This document shows, piece after piece, positions 9,901 to 16,438 of a DNA stretch of 64,000 nt (the first letter of the stretch is position 1; each line of letters starts with the position of its first letter). The position numbers and the translations under genes are program-made. Under the pieces are notes generated by a model. That model had not been told where the DNA came from. It saw nothing but the letters and a program-made list of their open reading frames with translations, and ran no database searches. The stretch spans positions 69,994 through 133,993 of the forward strand of contig CAJUND010000009.1 in the NCBI GenBank assembly GCA_910587655.1. Direction: 5' to 3'. This stretch comes from an uncultured Agathobacter sp. GTDB taxonomy: Bacteria > Bacillota > Clostridia > Lachnospirales > Lachnospiraceae.

Positions 9901-11509
9901 AGACCCGGTGGTGCAGGCATATATTGCTAACAACCAGTGGACAAGGACGGAGACGGTTCCGGAAAACGGCAGGTATATGAAGCTTCTGGAATCGGTGCGC
10001 TATCTGATTACGGAAGTATATTTTCCGGAGTCATGGATAAAAAAGGACGGCCAGGTTTATATCAATATCTGGCACGGAACCCCGCTTAAAAAACTGGGGC
10101 TTGCCAAAAATTCCAACAGTATCCACAAGGATGGTACCACACAGCGGAATTTTATAGAAGCGGATTATCTTTTATATCCGAATGAGTATACTAAGAACAA
10201 TATGCTGGCATCCTATAAAGTGTCAGAGCTTATGGAAGGAAAGGCGTTAAACCTTGGATATCCGCGTACCGGCGGTATGCTGGAAGCGGCACAAAGCGAC
10301 CAGGGCGAGCTTCTGGCACTGCTTGCCCCGAACGGGGAAAAAATCTACGCCTATATGCCAACCTGGAAGGATTACCTTAAGGTTGAGGAGGTTGTGGAGG
10401 AGTCCAGGCAGCTTTTGGATTATCTGGATGAAAACCTGCAGGAGGACCAGATTCTGTATGTGAATCTGCACCATAAGGTGAGTGATTCGCTGGATTACAG
10501 TGTTTACCGTAAAATCCGCCAGTTTCCGTCCACGGTTGACAGCTACCAGCTCCTTGCCCTGACGGATGCCCTGATTACGGACTATTCGAGCGTGTTCTTT
10601 GATTACCTGGTACTGCGCAGGCAGATTATCCTCTACTGTGCGGATTATGAGATTTACAGGGAAAAGCGCGGAACCTATATGGATTTAATGGAACTTCCGT
10701 TTGACAAGGCGCGCACGCCGAAAGAAGTCATGGATGCGTTAAACCGCGGAAAACAGTATGATGATTCCGGCGCATTCGCAACATTCTGTTCCTATGATTC
10801 CGTATGGAATGCGAAAAAGCTGTGCAGTCTTTTAACTGGCAGCGAGGAGGAAGCTGATGCGGTTCCGATTCCAAAGAATGGAAGAAAGCAGGTATTAATC
10901 TACTCGGATGAATGCGCAGCCACAAGGGAAACAGACCGGCTTAAGGAGCTTGTTAAAATATATGACAAGGCACTACTGCAGCTTTACATCGGATGTGAAA
11001 TGGGCAGGGTGGATGCGCATAAGGACAGCGCTTATCCGATGCTTTCGGAGGTTCCGGTCATTGGAACAAACCAGAATCCGCATCTGAGCGCTGCCGGAAA
11101 AGCAGCCCTTATGATGTATAAAAAACAGATGATTACTTTTGAACAGGCCATGGATGTGTTAAAATATGACTATGCACTTGCTTCCAGAAGAATGTTTGGC
11201 AGGGCGGATTTCCATCTGGTTCTGATCTATGATGTTACAGACCCGGAGAGGATTCTTTCGCTGTCACTGATGAAGACGGCAAACAGGCTGCTGTTTGTCA
11301 GCGAAAGCATGTCGGAGGCACTGCGGGATAAAAATGAATTTCTGGCAGATGCGCTGCGTTTTGCACTTCCTTATATGCGGGGCGTGTTTGTATCTTCCGA
11401 AGAACAGAAAATCACACTGCAGGATATTCTGGGAGAGGACTGCAGAATCCAGGTGGTTTCCAGTGCGGAAGAGTTAAGAAATCTGATCAATATGGTTGTA
11501 TGCGAATAA
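6920..11509 (+). CDS. Giant protein with two CDP-glycerol glycerophosphotransferase (TagF-like) domains
   Basis: A 1529-residue cytoplasmic or membrane-associated enzyme likely to build a poly(alditol phosphate) chain from CDP-alditol. Residues 1-300 look like a worn glycosyltransferase-2 region without a clear DxD. Residues 520-890 form a first TagF-like domain with VWMYLDKIYKGGD, CVQHGMS, ISPTWR, LHPIVS and TDFSGIQFDFAYMRKP. Residues 1045-1310 form a second with NIWHGTPLKKLG, YMPTWKDY, LHHKV and TDYSSVFFDY. Both keep the two histidines (HG and LH) used by TagF polymerases. Residues 1315-1529 are a further domain I do not recognise. The start is ATG 6920, just after AGGGAGAA; the open frame runs 81 bp further upstream into the ABC gene, which I discount. 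TagD follows after 10 bp. Whether the two domains do two different transfers is unknown. Confidence 0.88.
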   Translation: MKLSIIWRLSEKESDNEKTLASIKREISALKEKAQVLVYPAKDGKADYQGKLGYADVFTGSLPGEMEIKVYTDAAKHVTGDYVTYLYGGDTFSEGALQIFEEEVTRRPEQIVMFHKIMPDRSNGAFATEYSSKKVALQNLLKKFYCYPFYFGGTFIKAESLKTHEFYEELGLEAECEFFLSLCSETMQVLFLNEAVYYSSRAREGDLTFYEPIYDPDWYDRSFRNFWIPVLAMQKEKLGQVPVFIQYHLMFSIKSRIMSNLNNRNKHVIPAGQEEECLKLMGQALQYIDDDVMFDCHKLTETQMPDSMKWLYGVLKYGKDFKFEERYLSGASYYGSHKTVFNKIEKLKTNILFMNYENDYLRIDGTVHPILYSMADSVYFMFNGKKYPLQYNERYTMTKVFGVSVYRTKPFHVDLPMKDIGDAHLFCFANLGDESVKIQFTFESHFSRMSGAFLASYWCFGQEQLYMAVKSEDGMRVRTITPKQKRKQERALSKEMFFSFSRRAWLFLAIRKVYFMLRPLMKRKPVWMYLDKIYKGGDSSEYLYRYSVAQKDNIKHYYLIDKHTTDYKRLKKDGYKPLVRGSIKHRLVFLMADMMVISNSTVFAFNNFGLPNSSYVRDLVDFHVCCVQHGMSVQKIAVAQNRLRDNTRLYFCASRYEIENLSKPVYDYVGYDALKLTGVPRYDGLVNDDKKQILISPTWRMQAAVPVRTSEGEQRDYNPVFRESTYFKVFNSLINDPRLVEAAKKYGYRIKYVLHPIVSAQVDDFDKNDYVDVIPAVGDMSYEKMFCESSLMVTDFSGIQFDFAYMRKPLVYLHHKDIPQHYEEGTFFYDTMAFGEIAHDNDELIDLLCEYMKNGCKMKPEYVRRADDFFYYDDRNNCKRIYNTMISYQNQKILHKHGPQKVYALKQGQSAALDISGRKDSVQKIYALAERHEVKIGKKTVADHYYDEPVRDKTVALVGLGKGVRGSMQYILNELNGSERFEGFKIYVRTSEETDPVVQAYIANNQWTRTETVPENGRYMKLLESVRYLITEVYFPESWIKKDGQVYINIWHGTPLKKLGLAKNSNSIHKDGTTQRNFIEADYLLYPNEYTKNNMLASYKVSELMEGKALNLGYPRTGGMLEAAQSDQGELLALLAPNGEKIYAYMPTWKDYLKVEEVVEESRQLLDYLDENLQEDQILYVNLHHKVSDSLDYSVYRKIRQFPSTVDSYQLLALTDALITDYSSVFFDYLVLRRQIILYCADYEIYREKRGTYMDLMELPFDKARTPKEVMDALNRGKQYDDSGAFATFCSYDSVWNAKKLCSLLTGSEEEADAVPIPKNGRKQVLIYSDECAATRETDRLKELVKIYDKALLQLYIGCEMGRVDAHKDSAYPMLSEVPVIGTNQNPHLSAAGKAALMMYKKQMITFEQAMDVLKYDYALASRRMFGRADFHLVLIYDVTDPERILSLSLMKTANRLLFVSESMSEALRDKNEFLADALRFALPYMRGVFVSSEEQKITLQDILGEDCRIQVVSSAEELRNLINMVVCE

Positions 11510-11519
11510 GGAGAACGCT

Positions 11520-11909
11520 ATGAAAAAAGTAATTACTTACGGGACTTTTGACCTTCTGCACTACGGGCACATTAACCTGCTGCGAAGGGCAAAAGAACAG
11601 GGGGATTATCTGATTGTTGCTTTATCCACGGATGAATTTAACTGGAATGAAAAGCAGAAAAAATGTTATTTTACCTATGAAGAACGGAAACAGATGCTGG
11701 AAGCAATCCGCTATGTGGACCTTGTCATTCCGGAGGAAAACTGGGAGCAGAAAAAAGAGGATGTCAGGGAGTTTCGGATTGACACATTTGTAATGGGAAA
11801 CGACTGGGAAGGCAAATTTGATTTTTTAAAGGAATACTGCGATGTGGTTTACCTGTCCAGGACACCGGAGATTTCAACCACACAGATCAAGGATGACCTT
11901 GGAAAATAA
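11520..11909 (+). CDS. tagD: Glycerol-3-phosphate cytidylyltransferase
   Basis: TagD makes CDP-glycerol from CTP and sn-glycerol-3-phosphate in the cytoplasm, the donor for the TagF-like proteins on either side. The protein is 129 residues, the same length as Bacillus subtilis TagD. Signature motifs are YGTFDLLHYGHINLL (CTP-binding HxGH, residues 6-20), WNEKQKKCYF in the variable loop and RTPEISTTQIKDDL at the C-terminus, where the family has RTxGISTT. Replacement of the usual glycine before IST by glutamate is common in TagD. ATG 11520 is preceded by AAGGAGAA, and the gene starts 10 bp after the preceding stop. This gene gives the strongest evidence that the locus uses glycerol phosphate. 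Confidence 0.95.
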   Translation: MKKVITYGTFDLLHYGHINLLRRAKEQGDYLIVALSTDEFNWNEKQKKCYFTYEERKQMLEAIRYVDLVIPEENWEQKKEDVREFRIDTFVMGNDWEGKFDFLKEYCDVVYLSRTPEISTTQIKDDLGK

Positions 11910-11931
11910 TAAATAACAGGAGAAGAAAGCA

Positions 11932-12654
11932 ATGAACATTGGAGTAATTTTTGCAGGCGGCGTCGGTACACGCATGAACAGCCGCGTAAAACCAAAACAG
12001 TTTATTGATGTGTACGGAAAACCGATTATGATTCATACACTGGAACTGTTTGACAACCATCCTGAGATAGACGCAATAACAGTCGCATGTCTTGCCGACT
12101 GGATTTCGTACCTGGAAAATCTTCTGGAGAAGTTTAACATCAAAAAGGTGAAAAAAATAGTTCCGGGAGGTTCCAGCGGACAGGAATCCATTTATAACGG
12201 ATTAAAGGCGGCGGAAGAAATTGCGCAGGGTGAAAAATCAGTCGTACTGATTCACGACGGGGTACGGCCGCTAATCAATGCCCAGACCATTACCGACAAC
12301 ATCCGCTCCGTAAAAGAGCATGGTTCTTCCATTACCTGCGTAAAAGTAAAGGAAACAGTTCTGGTGGTTGCTAAGGACAGTTCGATTGAGGATGTGCCAA
12401 GACGTGCGGATACGAGACTTGCCAGGGCACCGCAGAGCTTTTACCTGGATGAAATTATCGGCGCGCACCGTAAGGCACTGGAGGAGGGCAGGACGGATTT
12501 CATTGATTCCTGCTCCATGATGCAGCACTACGGGAAAAAACTTTACCTGATTGAAGGACCGCAGGAAAATATCAAAATAACAACGCCGGACGACTTCTAT
12601 ACCATGCGCGCGCTTCTGGATGCAAGGGAGGAAGCGCAGATTTACGGTTTATAA
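11932..12654 (+). CDS. IspD/TarI family cytidylyltransferase (probably alditol-phosphate cytidylyltransferase)
   Basis: A 240-residue nucleotidyltransferase. N-terminal GVIFAGGVGTRMNSRVKPKQ is the CTP-binding loop of the IspD/TarI family. Other conserved pieces are GKPIMIHTLELF, IHDGVRPLI, TRLARAPQSF and ENIKITTPDDFYTMRALLD. The family splits between IspD (isoprenoid synthesis) and TarI (ribitol-5-phosphate to CDP-ribitol). Position between tagD and an SDR gene, in a locus with LicD and TagF-like proteins, favours a TarI-like role making a second CDP-alditol; this is inference. The ribosome site AGGAGAAG lies 7 bp before ATG, and the SDR gene follows after 10 bp. Confidence 0.85.
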   Translation: MNIGVIFAGGVGTRMNSRVKPKQFIDVYGKPIMIHTLELFDNHPEIDAITVACLADWISYLENLLEKFNIKKVKKIVPGGSSGQESIYNGLKAAEEIAQGEKSVVLIHDGVRPLINAQTITDNIRSVKEHGSSITCVKVKETVLVVAKDSSIEDVPRRADTRLARAPQSFYLDEIIGAHRKALEEGRTDFIDSCSMMQHYGKKLYLIEGPQENIKITTPDDFYTMRALLDAREEAQIYGL

Positions 12655-12664
12655 GGGGAAATTT

Positions 12665-13714
12665 ATGGAAGACAACGTTTTAAAAGAGGATTTTAAAAGC
12701 CTGGCAAAGAGAAACATCCCGTTTGAGGAATTAAAGGACAGCACTTTTCTGGTAACAGGTGCAACCGGCCTGATCGGTTCCCTTCTGATTAAGTTTCTTT
12801 TGTTTGCCAACGAGGAAATAAACCTGAATGCAAAGATTTATGCCGTCATCCGCAGCGTGGAAAAGGCTGATAAGATATTTGAAGGTGTAAAGACGGATGC
12901 GCTGCATTATCTGACAGCAGATCTTGAAAAGGATGAAATAAAAATTGACGGAGCCTGTGACTACATGGTCCATGCGGCGGCAGTCACGGCATCAAAAGTC
13001 ATGGTGACAGATCCGGTGGGAACCATTTTTACCGCCATTGACGGAACAAAAAAGATTCTGGACCTTGCCGTGGAAAAGAAATCAAAATCAGTGATATACA
13101 TTTCTTCCATGGAGGTATACGGACAGCCGAAAACCGAAGGAAAGACAAAGGAAGAGGATCTGGGGGATGTGGATATTTCATCTGTCAGAAGCTGTTACCC
13201 GGAAGGAAAGCGCATGTGTGAATGCCTGTGCACCGCATATGCCGCGCAGCACGGGGTAAATGCAATAAGTGCAAGGCTGGCACAGACATTCGGTGCAGGA
13301 ATCCTGCCGACAGAAAGCCGTGTGTTTGCCCAGTTTGCAAGAAGCGCCATGAACAAAACGGATATTGTACTTCATACAACGGGAGAGTCCGAAGGTAATT
13401 ATGTATATACTGCGGACGCACTGGCTGCACTTTTAATACTGCTTGTGAAAGGTGAGGCAGGAACCGCCTACAATATCGCAAACGAGGAAAGCCATATTAC
13501 CATCCGCGGCATGGCGGAAATGGTCGCAAAGGAAATTGCAGGTGGCAGCATAAAGACGGTGATTGATATACCAAAAGACAGCGCATCGCTTGGATATGCC
13601 CCGCCGGTAAAAATGTGGCTGGACGCGTCCCGAATGTGTGCGCTTGGCTGGGAGCCGGAGGTTAATCTTTCAGACTCTTACCGCAGAATGATTCGCTGGA
13701 TGAAGGGAGAGTAA
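12665..13714 (+). CDS. Extended SDR, NAD-dependent epimerase/dehydratase family
   Basis: A 349-residue Rossmann-fold oxidoreductase. The N-terminal FLVTGATGLIGSLLIKFLL (about residues 28-46) is the nucleotide-binding GxxGxxG loop. YISSMEVYG supplies the catalytic serine region and CYPEGKRMCE the YxxxK pair. The extended SDR family includes UDP-sugar epimerases and dehydratases; the substrate cannot be told from sequence. In some bacteria an SDR paired with a TarI-like enzyme reduces a pentulose phosphate before CDP transfer, and the 10-bp gap to the IspD/TarI-like gene makes such pairing plausible, but that partner SDR is usually of a different subfamily. The start ATG 12665 follows AAGGGG. 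Confidence 0.85.
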   Translation: MEDNVLKEDFKSLAKRNIPFEELKDSTFLVTGATGLIGSLLIKFLLFANEEINLNAKIYAVIRSVEKADKIFEGVKTDALHYLTADLEKDEIKIDGACDYMVHAAAVTASKVMVTDPVGTIFTAIDGTKKILDLAVEKKSKSVIYISSMEVYGQPKTEGKTKEEDLGDVDISSVRSCYPEGKRMCECLCTAYAAQHGVNAISARLAQTFGAGILPTESRVFAQFARSAMNKTDIVLHTTGESEGNYVYTADALAALLILLVKGEAGTAYNIANEESHITIRGMAEMVAKEIAGGSIKTVIDIPKDSASLGYAPPVKMWLDASRMCALGWEPEVNLSDSYRRMIRWMKGE

Positions 13715-13724
13715 CAGACAGGCA

Positions 13725-15308
13725 ATGGGAACAAAGGATAAAGCAAATGGCAAATGGAATGTGGCGGCAGCATTTCTGCTGGTTTTCCAGCTTTTTTTCA
13801 GTTTTGTTGCCATTGGGGTTGCGGCATCGCTTAACCTGCTTCCGGCAGTGTATCTTGTCATACTGCTGCTTGTGTTTATACTGTTGTGGACACTTGTGTA
13901 TTTTTTCTTTTTTTCGGGCATTTCGAAGAAAAGGAAAAAAACACTGGACAGTAAAAGCCGGAACATACGCATCTGTATCAAAAGAGGTATCGGTTGTATC
14001 ATTTCCGTCTGTGTGATGACCGTGTGCTGCATTGGTTCGGTGATGGGCTCCGAGGCGGGGGCGATGCTTAAAAAAATTTCCAACTATGCCAGTGTGACCG
14101 ATGTTGTATCCGCCTATGTGTTAAAAGAAAATCCTGCCGAAACGCTTCAGGATGCAAAGGACTATACCTTTGCCATTACGGACCAGTACGATTATGAGCG
14201 TACGAAAAAAACGTTAAACGAAATAGAAGAAACTGTAGGGACCAAAATCCAGACGAGAAGTTTTGACAATTTTTTTGATATGGCGCATGCCCTGTATGAA
14301 AATGAAGTGGATGCCATGATTTTAAACGCTGCTTATGTGGAGCTGATTGAGATGCAGAGGGAGTACGAGACGTTTTCCCAGAAGACGCGGACGCTTTTTG
14401 ACCATGAGCAGGAAACTGTGCTGGGAACCGAAAGTACCAAAGAGGAGGAGCATAATATTACCACAGACCCGTTTCTTGTTTATATCAGCGGTTCTGACAC
14501 AAGACAGCTCAGCCTGGCAAGCAGCAGAAGCGACGTCAATATTCTGGTAGTGGTAAATCCAAAAACAAAGCAGGTGCTGTTAATTAACACGCCGAGGGAT
14601 TACTATGTCCAGACGGCGGCTTCCAGCAGCGGTGCAAAGGACAAGCTGACACACTGCGGAATCTACGGAATTGACTGCTCCATGGATACGCTGGGAATGC
14701 TTTATGACGAGCCGGTGGACTGTTATGTACAGATAAATTTCAGCGGGTTCCAGACGCTTGTGGACGCCATCGGGGGAATCACAATTGAATCAGAAAAGTC
14801 GTTTTATACCAGCGAGGGAGGCTTTTATATTTCCCAGGGGACAAACCAGTTAAACGGAACCGTGGCGCTGTCCTATGTCAGGGAGCGGAAAGCCTTTGCG
14901 GACGGGGACAATGCCAGGGGGCGGCACCAGATGATGGCGATGGAGGCAATGATTAAAAAGCTTTCGTCAGGCACAACCATTTTAAGCAGCTACTCCGGAA
15001 TCATGGAAAGCATGTCCGGCATGTTTGCCACCAGTATGAGTACGGAGGACATTTCCTCACTCGTAAAGATGCAGCTTTCAGACATGGCGTCATGGAATGT
15101 CAAATCCTTTGCAGTGACCGGAACCGGGGGAAAGGCAGCCACATATTCCATGCCGACCAAGCGAAGCTATGTGATGTATCCTGACGAGGAGCAGGTGGCA
15201 TATGCCAAACAGCTTGTCAATAAAGTCGTGGATGGTGAAATCCTGACGGATGCGGACATGGAAATGCCGCAGTACCAGCCGCAGACACAGACGGGAGGAA
15301 CCTGGTAA
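13725..15308 (+). CDS. LytR-CpsA-Psr (LCP) family glycopolymer ligase
   Basis: LCP enzymes transfer lipid-linked anionic polymers to peptidoglycan at the outer membrane face. The 527-residue protein has three hydrophobic N-terminal segments (about residues 14-36, 40-66 and 85-107), a linker region of about 145 residues, and an LCP domain from about residue 250 to 410. Conserved pieces are SDVNILVVVNPKTKQVLLI, NTPRDYYV (arginine binding the pyrophosphate lipid), DAIGGITIE and ARGRHQMMAMEAMI. Three segments instead of one resemble the longer LCP form common in Clostridia and streptococcal CpsA. The acyltransferase start overlaps its stop codon by one base (TAATG). In this context its substrate is most likely the polymer made by the locus. 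A second LCP protein is at 29804. Confidence 0.92.
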   Translation: MGTKDKANGKWNVAAAFLLVFQLFFSFVAIGVAASLNLLPAVYLVILLLVFILLWTLVYFFFFSGISKKRKKTLDSKSRNIRICIKRGIGCIISVCVMTVCCIGSVMGSEAGAMLKKISNYASVTDVVSAYVLKENPAETLQDAKDYTFAITDQYDYERTKKTLNEIEETVGTKIQTRSFDNFFDMAHALYENEVDAMILNAAYVELIEMQREYETFSQKTRTLFDHEQETVLGTESTKEEEHNITTDPFLVYISGSDTRQLSLASSRSDVNILVVVNPKTKQVLLINTPRDYYVQTAASSSGAKDKLTHCGIYGIDCSMDTLGMLYDEPVDCYVQINFSGFQTLVDAIGGITIESEKSFYTSEGGFYISQGTNQLNGTVALSYVRERKAFADGDNARGRHQMMAMEAMIKKLSSGTTILSSYSGIMESMSGMFATSMSTEDISSLVKMQLSDMASWNVKSFAVTGTGGKAATYSMPTKRSYVMYPDEEQVAYAKQLVNKVVDGEILTDADMEMPQYQPQTQTGGTW

Positions 15309-16438
15309 TGCAGAAGTCTAAAAGAAACGGAAAGATAGAGTTTCTGAGGTTTGTATTCTGTATGGCGGTACTGCTGTTCCACTGCTGTAAATATGTGCTT
15401 GGGGAGCCGTCCTGCGAAAAAGGATACCACCTGGGTCTGTTTCCCCACGGCTCGATGGGGGTGGAGTTTTTCTTTCTTGTATCGGGTGTTCTGATGGCGA
15501 AGACAGCATACAAAAAGAATGAATTAAAAGGAAATCTGTCTCATGATGCGGATGGAAAAGCCCTTGCGGCGGACTGCCTGCAGTTTTTAAAGGGGAAGTA
15601 CCTGAGTATTTTTCCGATGCATGTGCTGGCATTTGTTTTTGCATTTGTTACCTATGCGGCTGCCCGGAAACTGAACTGGCTGGAAACAATTTCCAGTGCG
15701 CTGGAAAGCATACCGAATCTGTTTCTGGTACAGATGACAGGAACGGGAATGGTTAATCCGAACCATGTGACCTGGTATCTTTCCTGCATGCTGATTGCGA
15801 TGGCGGTTCTTTACCCGTTATGCAGAAAATATTATACGATGTTTACACATTATATCGCTCCGTTGGCGGCAGTCTTACTGCTTGGCTACTGTATGAAAAC
15901 CACGGGAAGGCTTACCGGGGTGTCGCACTGGAGCGGAATCTGTTATAAGTCCGTACTGCGGGCGGTGATTGAAATTGCGCTTGGAGCGGCAGCGTTTGAA
16001 ATTGCAAGGTATATTTCCGGAAAAAACTATAAAAAGGCGGCGCGTCATCTGTTTGCAGCAGCGGAGTTACTGCTGTTTGTCTGCATTATGGTTTACTGCG
16101 TCGGGACATTTCCGCATCAATGGGAACAGCTGGAGCTGGCGGCACTTTTTCTTCTTGTGACACTGGCTTTTTCCGGTGCTTCTTCGGGTGCAGGATTTTT
16201 TGACCATGCGGTATTTTTCCATTTGGGGAAACTCAGCCTGCCGCTGTATCTTACACAGGTAGGCGTAATTAATACGGTTACGGGATTATTTGGCGAATGG
16301 CCGCACCGCAGGCAGGTTTTTGCGATTGTGGCGGGAACCTTTGCGGCAGCATATCTTCTTTTATGGATGGACAGGGGAGTTCGTTATATTTTTGACAGCA
16401 GAAGGAATACGGGACAGAGAGGAACAGAATCATTATGA
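15308..16438 (+). CDS. Membrane acyltransferase (acyltransferase 3 family)
   Basis: A 376-residue polytopic membrane protein that probably O-acetylates a surface glycan. The family marks are KIEFLRFVFCMAVLLFHCCK near the N-terminus, containing the histidine at the end of helix 1, and VEFFFLVSGVLMAKTAY, the conserved F-F-x-x-S-G turn of helix 2. About ten hydrophobic segments follow over the whole length. It overlaps the LCP stop by one base and the next gene by four (ATGA), so it is firmly within the operon. The acceptor is inferred to be the same glycopolymer. Confidence 0.85.
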   Translation: MQKSKRNGKIEFLRFVFCMAVLLFHCCKYVLGEPSCEKGYHLGLFPHGSMGVEFFFLVSGVLMAKTAYKKNELKGNLSHDADGKALAADCLQFLKGKYLSIFPMHVLAFVFAFVTYAAARKLNWLETISSALESIPNLFLVQMTGTGMVNPNHVTWYLSCMLIAMAVLYPLCRKYYTMFTHYIAPLAAVLLLGYCMKTTGRLTGVSHWSGICYKSVLRAVIEIALGAAAFEIARYISGKNYKKAARHLFAAAELLLFVCIMVYCVGTFPHQWEQLELAALFLLVTLAFSGASSGAGFFDHAVFFHLGKLSLPLYLTQVGVINTVTGLFGEWPHRRQVFAIVAGTFAAAYLLLWMDRGVRYIFDSRRNTGQRGTESL

